Assembly (NCBI RefSeq): GCF_009712605.1
Contig: NZ_WASO01000014.1
Span: 310,001 to 374,000 of the forward strand
Length of the DNA stretch: 64,000 bases
Reading direction: 5' to 3'
Source: Paludibacter sp.
Lineage (GTDB): Bacteria > Bacteroidota > Bacteroidia > Bacteroidales > Paludibacteraceae
Shown here: in pieces, positions 45,112-54,188 of the stretch
Layout of the letters: every line of letters starts with the position of its first letter
Position numbering within the stretch: position 1 is the stretch's first letter
Notes under the pieces: model-generated
The model's input: the letters and a program-made list of their open reading frames with translations, nothing else
What the model was told of the DNA's origin: nothing
Database searches by the model: none
Position numbers and translations under genes: made by a program

Positions 45112-46071
45112 ATGAATAAGAAAGATTTACGGATTGTTTATATGGGTACTCCCGACTTTGCAGTGGAGAGCCTTCGTGTTTTAGTTGAAAATGATTATAA
45201 TGTAGTAGGAGTGATCACGATGCCCGATAAACCCGCCGGGCGTGGATACAAAATTCAGTTTTCACCTATCAAACAATATGCATTAGAAAAAGGCTTGCCT
45301 CTTTTACAACCGGAAAAATTGAAAGATCCTGTTTTTCTGGAAGAATTAAAAGCCTTGAACGCCGATTTACAAATTGTGGTTGCATTTCGGATGCTTCCAG
45401 AAGTAGTCTGGAATATGCCTCGTTTTGGAACTTTCAACCTTCATGCATCACTTTTACCTCAATATCGTGGTGCCGCTCCAATCAACTGGGCAGTTATCAA
45501 CGGTGATGCAGAAACCGGGGTTACTACATTTTTCCTGACGCATGAAATAGACACCGGAAATATTATCTTACAAGAAAAAGTAGCTATCGGAGAGTCAGAA
45601 ACAGCCGGAGATATTCATGATAAACTCATGATAACAGGTTCCAGGCTGGTACAAAAGACTGTGGATATGATCATAGATGAGAATGTGTCTGCTATGCCAC
45701 AGCCTGACGTCATGACATTAAAAGCAGCTCCGAAAATCTTCAAAGAGACCTGTAAAATTGATTGGAATCAAAACGTGTCTACCGTCTATAACTTAATCAG
45801 GGGATTAGCTCCCTACCCTGCTGCATGGTCTTTTCTGAAAACCGACAACGGTGAAGAACTGAATGTAAAAATCTTTGAAACTGAAAAAGAACCCGCAACG
45901 CATACACTTACCTGTGGGAGTATCGTAATTGAATCTCCCAAGCAGGTAAAAGTAGCTGTTATTGATGGTTTTATCCGGCTAAAAAGTATTCAGGTTGCCG
46001 GAAAGAAAAGAATGTCGGTTGAAGATTTTCTTCGGGGAAATAAGCTTACGGAAGCTTATAAATTTGAATAA
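45112..46071 (+). CDS. fmt: Methionyl-tRNA formyltransferase
   Basis: A 319-residue enzyme formylating initiator Met-tRNA. N-terminal catalytic domain: MGTPDFAVESLRVL, the substrate site around NLHASLLPQYRGAAPINW with catalytic Asn, His and the later Asp in THEIDTGNII; C-terminal OB-like domain from about residue 210 with VSTVYNLIRGLAPYPAAW. It follows nadK by 21 bases and converges with the HIT gene, with only 5 bases between stops. Confidence 0.96.
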   Translation: MNKKDLRIVYMGTPDFAVESLRVLVENDYNVVGVITMPDKPAGRGYKIQFSPIKQYALEKGLPLLQPEKLKDPVFLEELKALNADLQIVVAFRMLPEVVWNMPRFGTFNLHASLLPQYRGAAPINWAVINGDAETGVTTFFLTHEIDTGNIILQEKVAIGESETAGDIHDKLMITGSRLVQKTVDMIIDENVSAMPQPDVMTLKAAPKIFKETCKIDWNQNVSTVYNLIRGLAPYPAAWSFLKTDNGEELNVKIFETEKEPATHTLTCGSIVIESPKQVKVAVIDGFIRLKSIQVAGKKRMSVEDFLRGNKLTEAYKFE

Positions 46072-46076
46072 GAATG

Positions 46077-46469
46077 CTAAGCAAAAAAGCTGATATTATA
46101 AGCTATGCTCTTCATCTCTTCAGGTGAGAGCTTTAGCTTTTCTTTTGCAAAATTGATATCGGCTTCCGAATTCAAGGGTACCAAATGTATGTGGGCATGT
46201 GGTACATCCAATCCAATGACAGCCACGCCTACTCTTTTGCAGGGTATTGCCTTCTCTATCGCCTTTGCAATTTTCTTTGCAAACAGGATATAAGCCTGAA
46301 GAGTTACATCATCAAGATTGAAAAGGTAATTTTCTTCAATTTTTGGAACCACCAGAGTGTGTCCCTTTGCGACCGGATTAATATCGAGGAATGCAAAAAA
46401 ACGATCGTCTTCTGCCACTTTATAGCACGGTATTTCGCCTGCAATAATACGAGAAAAAATAGTTGCCAT
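46077..46469 (-). CDS. HIT-family nucleotide hydrolase
   Basis: A 130-residue protein with the histidine triad in PHAHIHLVPL and an N-terminal IFSRIIAGEIPCYKVAED, typical of HINT-like proteins. It would hydrolyse nucleoside phosphoramidates or AMP-linked substrates. It starts 20 bases after the greA stop and is likely cotranscribed with it. Confidence 0.93.
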   Translation of the reverse strand: MATIFSRIIAGEIPCYKVAEDDRFFAFLDINPVAKGHTLVVPKIEENYLFNLDDVTLQAYILFAKKIAKAIEKAIPCKRVGVAVIGLDVPHAHIHLVPLNSEADINFAKEKLKLSPEEMKSIAYNISFFA

Positions 46470-46489
46470 AATCGTTAGTTTTATTGATC

Positions 46490-46960
46490 TTAGATTGAAA
46501 TGTCGACAATCTCAAAAGGAATAATGCCAGATGGTACTTTTACCTGAACTGTATCACCGACTTTCTTACCCATTAAACCCTGACCTATTGGTGTACTAAC
46601 CGATAACTTACCTTCTTTCAGATTAGCTTCACTTTCAGAAACCAACATGTAAGTCATAACCTGTCCGTTATTTTGATTCTTAATCTTGACTTTATTCAAA
46701 ATCTGTACGCTATCGGTATTTAATGTACTTTCGTCAATTACACGGGCATTAGCCAGAGTGTCTTTCATTTTGGCGATTTTCATTTCAAGCAGACCCTGAG
46801 CTTCTTTTGCTGCATCATATTCTGCATTTTCAGACAAATCACCTTTATCGCGGGCTTCTGCAATCTGACGTGAGATGGCAGGCCGTTGTACACTCTCCAA
46901 TTGATTAATCTCGTCCAATAGCCTTTTGTAACCCTCCCGGGTCATATACGATGTTGCCAT
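46490..46960 (-). CDS. greA: Transcription elongation factor GreA
   Basis: A 156-residue factor that rescues backtracked RNA polymerase. N-terminal coiled coil (about 8-75, with the acidic tip DKGDLSENAEYDAAKEAQ) and a C-terminal FKBP-like domain (80-156, with TPIGQGLMGKKVGD). The tip residues Asp/Glu needed for cleavage are present. The leader contains a terminator-like hairpin and a possible promoter upstream of it (47072-47079), which could make the leader regulatory. Confidence 0.97.
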   Translation of the reverse strand: MATSYMTREGYKRLLDEINQLESVQRPAISRQIAEARDKGDLSENAEYDAAKEAQGLLEMKIAKMKDTLANARVIDESTLNTDSVQILNKVKIKNQNNGQVMTYMLVSESEANLKEGKLSVSTPIGQGLMGKKVGDTVQVKVPSGIIPFEIVDISI

Positions 46961-46990
46961 GGTAAAACCTGTTTTTTATTGTAATTGATT

Positions 46991-47030
46991 GAAAATAAAA
47001 AGAATTCCGACAATTGCCGGAACTCTTTTC
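46991..47030 (-). terminator. Terminator between the 47.1-kb gene and greA
   Basis: An almost perfect palindrome (16 pairs per arm region with two mismatches, centre CAATTG, 46997-47029) followed on the minus strand by TTTTATTTTC. It ends the transcript of the gene at 47117-47524, but also lies downstream of a minus-strand TATCTTTG (47072-47079), so it is within a possible greA leader. Confidence 0.75.
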
Positions 47031-47116
47031 TTATTTTGTTATACTAAAATGTTCGTTGAATAATTACGCTACAAAGATACGGATTTTTTTCTTTCTGATA
47101 ATATCACCCGAAAAAA

Positions 47117-47524
47117 TTAAAATTTCCGGCTAAAGATTTCACTAAAAAGAATTCCTCTTTTTATTTCATCGTAGTTAGAAAAATCAGGCAAAGAAACTTT
47201 TTCCTGCTCTTCAGGATCGTTCAACGTTGTTGTTACAACGGGAGCTATTTTTATAACCGTGTCTTTGTGTAACTTCTTTTCTTCGTCCAGAAAAGGCTGA
47301 GACTTATGTTGAACAGTCTCTTTTTTGTACTCCGGAACGTGAGACGGCACAGGATTTTTATCCATTGTCAGCTCTCTTATCACATCTTCCCAACTGTGTG
47401 CAGGAGTAGATGGCGCTGATGGTTCAGGTTCCGTTCTGTTCGTTTTCTTCTTGGACAGTATACTGCTCAAAACAGCAATAATGACAGCAATAACATAAAT
47501 GATATTTCCTGAATTATCTGCCAT
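47117..47524 (-). CDS. Membrane-anchored hypothetical protein
   Basis: A 135-residue protein I do not recognise. Residues 7-24 form one membrane helix, then KKK and a charged, Pro/Ser-rich, likely disordered segment (28-120), ending in DEIKRGILFSEIFSRKF. The C-terminal motif, with a conserved-looking basic-aromatic end, recalls small Bacteroidetes hypotheticals placed next to metK. It lies 54 bases after the metK stop and may be read from the same transcript. Confidence 0.72.
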   Translation of the reverse strand: MADNSGNIIYVIAVIIAVLSSILSKKKTNRTEPEPSAPSTPAHSWEDVIRELTMDKNPVPSHVPEYKKETVQHKSQPFLDEEKKLHKDTVIKIAPVVTTTLNDPEEQEKVSLPDFSNYDEIKRGILFSEIFSRKF

Positions 47525-47578
47525 GTTTATCGGTGTTTTGAACTGTAAAGATACACAAATATATAAAAATCCAACGGC

Positions 47579-48868
47579 TTAAAGAGAAAATTCTTCACGA
47601 ATTTTGTCCACGTAATCCAGCTTTTCCCACGTAAACAACTCTACTTCTTTTTCAATAGTATCAGTGTAACGAGAAGAAAAAGTCTTTTTTACCACTTGCG
47701 GTTCACGACCCATATGACCATACGATGCAGTTTCAGAGTAGATGGGATTTCTCAGCTTTAGTCTCTGTTCTATTGCTTTCGGACGCAAATCAAACAGTTT
47801 TTCCAAGCGTAGAGCAATTTCTTCATCTCTCATTTCTACATTGGCTCTTCCATAGGTATTTACATATACGCTAAGAGGTTGAGCTACTCCGATGGCATAA
47901 GAAACCTGAACCAGTATTTCATCGGCAACACCCGCAGCAACAGCATTTTTAGCAATATGACGGGCAGCATAAGCGGCAGAACGGTCAACTTTTGAAGGAT
48001 CTTTTCCTGAGAATGCACCACCTCCATGAGCTCCTTTACCACCATAAGTATCAACGATAATTTTACGTCCTGTCAATCCGGTGTCACCATGCGGACCGCC
48101 GATAACAAATTTTCCGGTCGGATTAACGTGAAGAATATAATTGTCATCGAGCAACTTTTTCCATTCCGGATTCTTAGCCAACACTCGTGGAATCAAGATA
48201 TTTTTTACATCTTCTTTGATTTTAGCCACCATTTCTTCGTCGGCTTCAGCCTGAGTTTTGCCATTTCCGGCCAATACAAACTCATCATGTTGTGTCGAAA
48301 CCACAATGGTGTGGATGCGTTGTGGAACGCCATCTTCTGAATATTCAACTGTTACCTGCGATTTGGCATCAGGACGCAAATAACCAATTTCCTTAGCTTC
48401 GCGACGCAAAATAGCCAGTTCTATTAATAATTGATGCGACAATTCTAATGGAAGTGGCATATAGTTTTCTGTCTCTTTGGTAGCATAACCAAACATCATT
48501 CCCTGGTCACCGGCTCCCTGATTGAGGGGTTCTGCGCGTTCAACACCACGGTTGATATCGTCTGACTGTTCGTGAAGCGCAGAAAAAACACCACAAGCAT
48601 CACCGTCAAATTTATATTCGCTCTTTGTATAACCAATTTTGTTAATTACCTGACGTGCAACTTCCTGCACATCAACATAAGCACTCGATTTAACTTCACC
48701 GGCTAATACTACCTGTCCTGTTGTAACCAACGTTTCACAGGCTACTTTTGAATTTTCATCGAAAGCCAGAAAATTATCCAGAATTGCATCAGAAATCTGG
48801 TCGGCAACCTTGTCGGGATGCCCTTCAGAAACTGATTCTGAAGTAAATAAATAATTCGTCGTCTTCAT
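47579..48868 (-). CDS. metK: S-adenosylmethionine synthetase
   Basis: A 429-residue enzyme making SAM from methionine and ATP. Signature segments: [31 protein letters not shown] (ATP-binding hexapeptide GAGDQG), and [19 protein letters not shown]. Its length slightly exceeds the E. coli enzyme, as in other Bacteroidetes. Expression is evidently controlled by the SAM-II riboswitch in its 180-base leader (48996-49048), a feedback loop on the enzyme's own product. Confidence 0.97.
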   Translation of the reverse strand: MKTTNYLFTSESVSEGHPDKVADQISDAILDNFLAFDENSKVACETLVTTGQVVLAGEVKSSAYVDVQEVARQVINKIGYTKSEYKFDGDACGVFSALHEQSDDINRGVERAEPLNQGAGDQGMMFGYATKETENYMPLPLELSHQLLIELAILRREAKEIGYLRPDAKSQVTVEYSEDGVPQRIHTIVVSTQHDEFVLAGNGKTQAEADEEMVAKIKEDVKNILIPRVLAKNPEWKKLLDDNYILHVNPTGKFVIGGPHGDTGLTGRKIIVDTYGGKGAHGGGAFSGKDPSKVDRSAAYAARHIAKNAVAAGVADEILVQVSYAIGVAQPLSVYVNTYGRANVEMRDEEIALRLEKLFDLRPKAIEQRLKLRNPIYSETASYGHMGREPQVVKKTFSSRYTDTIEKEVELFTWEKLDYVDKIREEFSL

Positions 48869-48952
48869 TTAGATAATACATTATTAAACTAACAATAAAA
48901 GCATGAAATCATTTCACACCTTGTCATGCTATGAATAAAATTTGGTTGGGAT

Positions 48953-48979
48953 AAAAAGGCAATGCTTAATTAGCACTGC
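48953..48979 (-). terminator. Leader terminator downstream of the SAM-II aptamer
   Basis: On the minus strand GCAGTGCT pairs with AGCATTGC (one G-T wobble) around a 5-base loop, followed by CTTTTT. It lies 17 bases after the aptamer and 84 bases before metK, where an expression platform would be. Confidence 0.75.
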
Positions 48980-48995
48980 ATTAACGAGAAAGAAT

Positions 48996-49048
48996 CACGT
49001 TTTAGCATTTTTTTCCGTGGTTGCAAGCAATCAAATCTATCCACTATT
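48996..49048 (-). promoter_or_regulatory. SAM-II riboswitch upstream of metK
   Basis: Read on the minus strand, the segment has GTGG (P1 left), GATTTGATTGCTTGCAACC, CAC (P1 right), then an A-rich linker and TGCTAAAA. This is the conserved order of the SAM-II (metA) aptamer: P1, a TGATTTG-like joining region, GCTTGCAnCCAC, and GCTAAA forming the pseudoknot. It lies directly behind a consensus promoter, 128 bases before metK, and is followed by a terminator hairpin. SAM-II is an established class; placement by eye, boundaries approximate. Confidence 0.85.
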
Positions 49049-49057
49049 TTGACGATG

Positions 49058-49087
49058 CAAAGTTACGTCATTTTGTTCTAATTGCAA
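49058..49087 (-). promoter_or_regulatory. Promoter of metK
   Basis: On the minus strand TTG (49085-49087), a 19-base spacer and TAACTTTG (49058-49065) match the consensus exactly. The transcript would start about 5 bases before the riboswitch P1 stem. Confidence 0.8.
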
Positions 49088-49112
49088 ATAATCAAGTAAA
49101 AATATTACGCTC

Positions 49113-49153
49113 AATAAAAAAGCCTGCATTTCGAATCGAAAATGCAGGCTTTT
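49113..49153 (-). terminator. Terminator after the FadL-family gene
   Basis: AAAGCCTGCATTT (49119-49131) and AAATGCAGGCTTT (49140-49152) pair perfectly over 13 bases; the T run is on the minus strand. It ends the 49174-50700 gene. It lies just upstream of the metK promoter. Confidence 0.9.
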
Positions 49154-49173
49154 ACAAGTTATTCTATTGATAA

Positions 49174-50700
49174 TTAATATCTAAAACCTACAGTAAATGC
49201 CACATTACTATTATGAGTATTCAATCTTGCCGGAGCCAAATTGGCATCGTCATAAGCATAAAAGTCCTGTTTTTGATTGCTCAATACGTATGCAAGGTCG
49301 AAATTCCAGTTGTTATAGCGGAACCCTATCCCTGCCGTAAAGTTTTGGGTATTTACATCCAAAAAATATTCACTATCCGTTCGCACTGAGTTGTTTGCTA
49401 AAACCCTGTAGGCATCAGGTTTAGTTGCCGGTGAAATATAATTGTATCCCAAACGTAATGCTATATTATCAGTTGCACGGAATTCACCTCCGACTTTAAA
49501 ACTGCTTACCGATTTCATATTTGCTTTTACACCATCATTTTCAAATTGAAAAGCTTGGCTATCTCCATCCTGATTTTTTAATTTCATAGTGGAAAAATCC
49601 TGATATTGGTAATCAAAGCTCAGAATTCCTTTTTTACCTAAAATAGCAGCTAAACCAAATGTATAATATGACGGCGTTTGTACTTTATATTTACTGTAAC
49701 CGCCTTCATTTGGAGTAGCCACCGTACCATTAAATGTACCTGACGCTGTTTTTACTGCAGAATATAGCGATGCGTAATAATTATCCGTCATGTTATAAAA
49801 CATCGGAGTATGGTAAGCAAACCCCAGACGCAGAAAATCTGTCGGACGCACAATAACTCCTAATTTTACGTCAAATCCTGATCCTGTCGTATATATTTCA
49901 TTTTTGAGATTAAAATTTTCTGCAGAGCCGAAACTTTCTCCGTAGTAACTTATCAGTGAATAATTCAGACTTTGCCATCCGATAGAGGCACCCAAATAAA
50001 CAATGTTGGATATATTTCCAGCGTAACCGATGCTGTATTGGTCAATGTATCCTCTTTCCGAAAAGCTATAAGAGGGACGCACATTTTCGGTACTGCCCAA
50101 AAGAGATGTCCACTGATTAGTTCCACTCGAACTCGGATTGATTAGGTAGCCTTCATAACCCAAGACAGAGATCCATGGAATACTTGTGTTATTGTATGGA
50201 TCGCTGGATGATTGAAGAGCTGATTCAGGAATACCTCCGGTACGATAAGCTATATTATCGGTCAGTGATGAAAATTGGTTTGCTCCCGAAATTACGCCGT
50301 TCCTGTTAAAAGATTTGAGGCGGTCAAACGTAAAGCTCAGAGCTGAACTATACTGGTCGGTTCCCGGAATAGTTGCCACTATAGAAAGGTTATTGAAATG
50401 CGCAAAGATATTATTGTCGCTGTTACTTACTCCGTTCCATGTTGAACTTGTAGAGTTATTCATCATATTCAGAGTCGCCGTTATTTCCGAACTCCGATAT
50501 ACTCCAAGACCTGCGGGGTTAAGCGTGATAGCCGAAGCATCACCTCCGAGGGCTGTAAATGCCCCCCCCATCCCCATGTAACGTGCAGTTCCTTTTAATT
50601 GTGTTTGCGAGGCTTTAAGAGCATCAAATTCATCTTGTGCATGAATGCCGGAAACAAAGCCTAATATCAAACCTAATGAAAGCAAACTCTTTTTTATCAT
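49174..50700 (-). CDS. OmpP1/FadL-family outer-membrane protein
   Basis: A 508-residue protein with a signal peptide (cut after IHAQ, about residue 21). It has the FadL-like N-terminus (GTARYMGMGGAFTALGGDAS, SAITLNPAGLGVYRSSE) and then alternating strands of a 14-strand barrel, ending with VAFTVGFRY. Such proteins transport hydrophobic compounds across the outer membrane. It ends at a perfect terminator and lies 58 bases after the Trp/Tyr/Gly-rich gene. Confidence 0.88.
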   Translation of the reverse strand: MIKKSLLSLGLILGFVSGIHAQDEFDALKASQTQLKGTARYMGMGGAFTALGGDASAITLNPAGLGVYRSSEITATLNMMNNSTSSTWNGVSNSDNNIFAHFNNLSIVATIPGTDQYSSALSFTFDRLKSFNRNGVISGANQFSSLTDNIAYRTGGIPESALQSSSDPYNNTSIPWISVLGYEGYLINPSSSGTNQWTSLLGSTENVRPSYSFSERGYIDQYSIGYAGNISNIVYLGASIGWQSLNYSLISYYGESFGSAENFNLKNEIYTTGSGFDVKLGVIVRPTDFLRLGFAYHTPMFYNMTDNYYASLYSAVKTASGTFNGTVATPNEGGYSKYKVQTPSYYTFGLAAILGKKGILSFDYQYQDFSTMKLKNQDGDSQAFQFENDGVKANMKSVSSFKVGGEFRATDNIALRLGYNYISPATKPDAYRVLANNSVRTDSEYFLDVNTQNFTAGIGFRYNNWNFDLAYVLSNQKQDFYAYDDANLAPARLNTHNSNVAFTVGFRY

Positions 50701-50758
50701 AATATAATTGTTTTAATAATGATATCTATTCTTCATTCGTTCTCGTTTAGGCTATCGG

Positions 50759-52090
50759 TTAACGACGGCCACCACTTCCGCTACTGCTGCTACGTGATCC
50801 ACCACCTGAATAACTTCCACTACTTCCTGAAGAGTAGCTTGATCTGCTTCCCGACGAGTAGCTGGATGAATTGCTGTTATAGTCAGAAGATGATGATCTC
50901 TCATACGATTGCGATGACGATCTTCTGCTACCGCTGTCGTAGGTGCTACTATTGTTTGATGAGCTTCTTGATCCACTACTATAGCGGGTAGAATAGCCAG
51001 ATGATGGAACTGATACAACTTCCGAGCTACGACGACTGCCGGCTCCGCTACTGTAATTACCTCTGGAATTATAAGATGGCGCGCTGGTTACGCTACTGCC
51101 CGCTGAGCGACTGCCTCCGCTAACAGTAGAACCGCTTGTGCCTGCAGCTGCACGGCTACCGCTATTTACATTGTAACCTCTGTTTGAAAGGAAGTTATTC
51201 CAAAATGCAGTATTCTGATTGCTTCCTCTTGTTCCGATGGTATTGCTACGCGTACCAGCAGTTGCAGAATTGAATGCGGAACTACTGCTTCGTGATCCTG
51301 TAGAAGAAGCAAAGCGTGAGCCGGTTATTGCACTACGACTGGTACCTGTCATAGCCTGTCTTCTACTGTCGGCAGTATAGTTATACGGAATAGACCGTCC
51401 CCAATTGCCACCATACCAACCATCGTAGTAATATGGATAACCACCCCATCCATAATAAGGATATCCCCAGCTGTAATATCCGCCGTAATATGGATAATCC
51501 CAACCAAAGCCAGAACTCCAACCGAAGCTCCAATCCCAGTAAGGATCGTACCAACTGGAGTACCACGGAGAATACCAGTTATTCCAGTATCCGCCATAAC
51601 CTAAGTATCCACCATATGGATAATGACGATATCCACCGTAAGGCCATCCCCAACCAAAATTGTCATAAACATTTACAGTCCAGTTGACGTTATCGAGAGG
51701 GTATGCGCCGTTTTCGTCGCCATCGTTAATGATAATAGTACCATCAGGATTATGGAAACGTTTGATTCTGTTTGCATATTCGCCATTAGCGATGCCGACT
51801 TTAGAGCTGTCTATAACCGGTTCCTGATTATCTCCGGAATAATAAACGGTATCGCCGTTCATATTCCTTACCACAACAATATCCTTTCCGCCCACTCTTG
51901 TCGATTCAATTTTGTATTGATCGTTTTGTGGAGCAGAGGACTCTTCATGTTGAACTACAGGTTTTGCCTGCTGCGTCCGCAATGGTTTGTCTTTTCCGGG
52001 TTTATAATAAAGGTCATCGTAAAGATCTTGCCCGAACATAAATGCCGGAAGCGACATCAGAGCGGCTACGAAAAACACTTTTGATTTCAT
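50759..52090 (-). CDS. Secreted Trp/Tyr/Gly- and Ser-rich protein
   Basis: A 443-residue protein with a signal peptide (cut near FMFGQ, residue 21). Residues 22-135 are ordinary, including KRFHNPDGTIIINDG. Residues about 140-230 are extremely rich in Tyr, Trp and Gly (for example YPYGGYLGYGGYWNNWYS), and 250-443 are Ser/Arg/Gly-rich low-complexity sequence ending GSGGRR. Similar Bacteroidetes proteins are uncharacterised. It has a good GGAGAT ribosome site 7 bases before ATG. It is probably cotranscribed with the FadL-family gene. Confidence 0.78.
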   Translation of the reverse strand: MKSKVFFVAALMSLPAFMFGQDLYDDLYYKPGKDKPLRTQQAKPVVQHEESSAPQNDQYKIESTRVGGKDIVVVRNMNGDTVYYSGDNQEPVIDSSKVGIANGEYANRIKRFHNPDGTIIINDGDENGAYPLDNVNWTVNVYDNFGWGWPYGGYRHYPYGGYLGYGGYWNNWYSPWYSSWYDPYWDWSFGWSSGFGWDYPYYGGYYSWGYPYYGWGGYPYYYDGWYGGNWGRSIPYNYTADSRRQAMTGTSRSAITGSRFASSTGSRSSSSAFNSATAGTRSNTIGTRGSNQNTAFWNNFLSNRGYNVNSGSRAAAGTSGSTVSGGSRSAGSSVTSAPSYNSRGNYSSGAGSRRSSEVVSVPSSGYSTRYSSGSRSSSNNSSTYDSGSRRSSSQSYERSSSSDYNSNSSSYSSGSRSSYSSGSSGSYSGGGSRSSSSGSGGRR

Positions 52091-52216
52091 GATTATATCT
52101 CCTTTTCTTTAAGGGTGAATTTTTACCTTTTTATATTAGACAGATTTGTAATCTTACGGTTTAATTTTTTGGAAAAGATTTCAATATAGAACGTTTACGG
52201 TCTCAGAATTATTATC

Positions 52217-52224
52217 TAAGTTTG
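52217..52224 (+). promoter_or_regulatory. -7 box of prmA
   Basis: TAAGTTTG matches TAnnTTTG, 89 bases before the prmA ATG. The -33 position has TTT rather than TTG. Confidence 0.45.
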
Positions 52225-52313
52225 TATACTTTTTTACTATGGGCAAAGTTATACCAAAAGCCCTGTGAATAATACTTTTCGCTTGTATTTTAACGAAAAT
52301 AAACCAAACACTG

Positions 52314-53153
52314 ATGGATTACATTGAACTGACATTATCTCTTAACAATTCGCGTGGTTTTGAGAACGATATAGTATCTGCAACACTCGCTGAAATCGGA
52401 TATGAGAGCTTTGTCTATACAAATGACGGAATGAAAGCCTATTGTGCTGCATCGTTATTTGATGAAAAAGACCTAAAAAACTGGAAAGAAACTTTACCCT
52501 GTGATATTGAAGTTGACTATACCTTTGAACTGATAAAGGACAAGAACTGGAACGAAGAGTGGGAAAAACACTATTTTTCTCCTATTGTAATTGGTAATGA
52601 TTGTGTGATTCACAGCTCTTTCCATACAGATGTACCCAAAGCAAAATATGATATTTTAATTGATCCCAAAATGTCATTCGGAACCGGTCATCATGAAACA
52701 ACAAGCCTTATTATAGGTGAATTGATAAAGATGAATGTTGCCGGGAAATCACTCCTTGATATGGGGTGCGGAACGGGAGTGCTGGCCATTTTGGCTGCTA
52801 TGAAAGGAGCGCAACCGATTACAGCTATTGATATCGACGAATGGGCTTACGATAACACAGTCGAGAATATACGCCTGAATGGTTATCCTGATATTGAAGT
52901 AGCAAAAGGGGGAGCCGAATTGCTTTCCGGGCGTAAATTTGATATAGTCCTGGCCAACATTAATCGTAATATTCTTCTCAATGATATGAAACATTATGCA
53001 GCCTGTCTTTCTTCAGGAGGATTACTATTAATGAGCGGATTCTACAAGACAGACATGCCTGCCATTGAAGCTGAAGCTACAGAAAACGGACTGACTTTTA
53101 TCAAATTTGAAGAAAAGAATAACTGGGTAACCACGGTATACGAAAAACGTTGA
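52314..53153 (+). CDS. prmA: Ribosomal protein L11 methyltransferase
   Basis: A 279-residue SAM-dependent methyltransferase that trimethylates ribosomal protein L11. N-terminal substrate-binding domain (about 1-90), then DPKMSFGTGHHETTSL, the SAM motif LLDMGCGTGVLAILAAM and DIVLANINRNIL (the family's NxxP-like motif IV is NINRN). It is transcribed on the plus strand upstream of argF' with an 80-base gap; a CGTTGT/ACAACG hairpin lies in that gap. Confidence 0.95.
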   Translation: MDYIELTLSLNNSRGFENDIVSATLAEIGYESFVYTNDGMKAYCAASLFDEKDLKNWKETLPCDIEVDYTFELIKDKNWNEEWEKHYFSPIVIGNDCVIHSSFHTDVPKAKYDILIDPKMSFGTGHHETTSLIIGELIKMNVAGKSLLDMGCGTGVLAILAAMKGAQPITAIDIDEWAYDNTVENIRLNGYPDIEVAKGGAELLSGRKFDIVLANINRNILLNDMKHYAACLSSGGLLLMSGFYKTDMPAIEAEATENGLTFIKFEEKNNWVTTVYEKR

Positions 53154-53233
53154 TACGTTGAATTGTTTAAGCGTTGTCGACGGGAATCCTACAACGATTA
53201 CACAACTAAACGATTACCAATTAAACATTGACT

Positions 53234-54187
53234 ATGAAAACTTATACGAACGTAAAAGATTTGGGCGACCTGAAAGCTGCGGTTGCCGAAGCGCTTGAGA
53301 TAAAGAAAAATCGTTACGCATATAAACATCTGGGCGAAAATAAAACGCTGCTGATGGTCTTTTTCAATTCTAGTTTGCGTACCCGCCTAAGTACACAAAA
53401 AGCAGGGATGAATTTGGGGATGAACACTATTGTACTGGATGTGAATCAGGGCGCCTGGAAACTCGAAACGGAAAGAGGTGTTATCATGGATGGCGATAAA
53501 ACGGAGCACTTGCTCGAAGCTATTCCTGTGATGGGATGCTATTGCGATATTATTGGCGTTCGTTCGTTCGCGCAGTTTGAAAGCAAAGAATACGACTATA
53601 ACGAAACTATTGTCAATCAGTTTATCAAATATTCCGGTCGTCCGGTATTCAGCATGGAAGCTGCGACTGGTCACCCACTACAGGCATTTGCCGATTTGAT
53701 AACCATTGAAGAATATAAGAAGACCCAACGTCCGAAAGTTGTTCTGACCTGGGCACCCCACCCTAAGGCTCTGCCTCAGGCCGTTCCCAATTCTTTTGCC
53801 GACTTTATGAATGAAGCTGACGTAGACTTTGTGATTACCCATCCTCATGGCTACGAATTAGATGAAAAGTTTGTTCGTGGTGCTCGTGTGGAATACGATC
53901 AGGATAAAGCATTGGCTGGTGCTGACTTTGTGTATGCTAAAAACTGGGCAGCTTATACAGATCCAAACTACGGGCAGATATTGAGCAAGGACCGTTCCTG
54001 GACCGTAAGTACAGAAAAGATGGCATTAACTAATAATGCTTATTTTATGCATTGCCTGCCTGTTCGCCGCAACATGATTGTGACTGATGATGTAATTGAA
54101 AGTCCGCAATCGATAGTGATCCCGGAAGCAGCCAACCGTGAGATTTCGGCGCAGGTAGTTTTGAAACGAATGCTTGAAAATCTTTAA
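53234..54187 (+). CDS. argF': N-succinylornithine (acetylornithine) carbamoyltransferase
   Basis: A 317-residue transcarbamylase of the Bacteroides type, which uses N-succinyl-L-ornithine rather than ornithine for arginine. Motifs: FFNSSLRTRLSTQKAG (carbamoyl-phosphate site), HCLPVRRN, ITHPHGYEL. It is closely similar to the B. fragilis enzyme as I recall it. The residue that sets succinyl versus acetyl preference, Pro90 in B. fragilis and Glu in Xanthomonas, is Thr90 here (DGDKTEHLLEA). The ATG at 53234 gives this numbering; a TTG at 53228 was rejected. It is adjacent to argB. Confidence 0.92.
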   Translation: MKTYTNVKDLGDLKAAVAEALEIKKNRYAYKHLGENKTLLMVFFNSSLRTRLSTQKAGMNLGMNTIVLDVNQGAWKLETERGVIMDGDKTEHLLEAIPVMGCYCDIIGVRSFAQFESKEYDYNETIVNQFIKYSGRPVFSMEAATGHPLQAFADLITIEEYKKTQRPKVVLTWAPHPKALPQAVPNSFADFMNEADVDFVITHPHGYELDEKFVRGARVEYDQDKALAGADFVYAKNWAAYTDPNYGQILSKDRSWTVSTEKMALTNNAYFMHCLPVRRNMIVTDDVIESPQSIVIPEAANREISAQVVLKRMLENL

Positions 54188-54188
54188 A

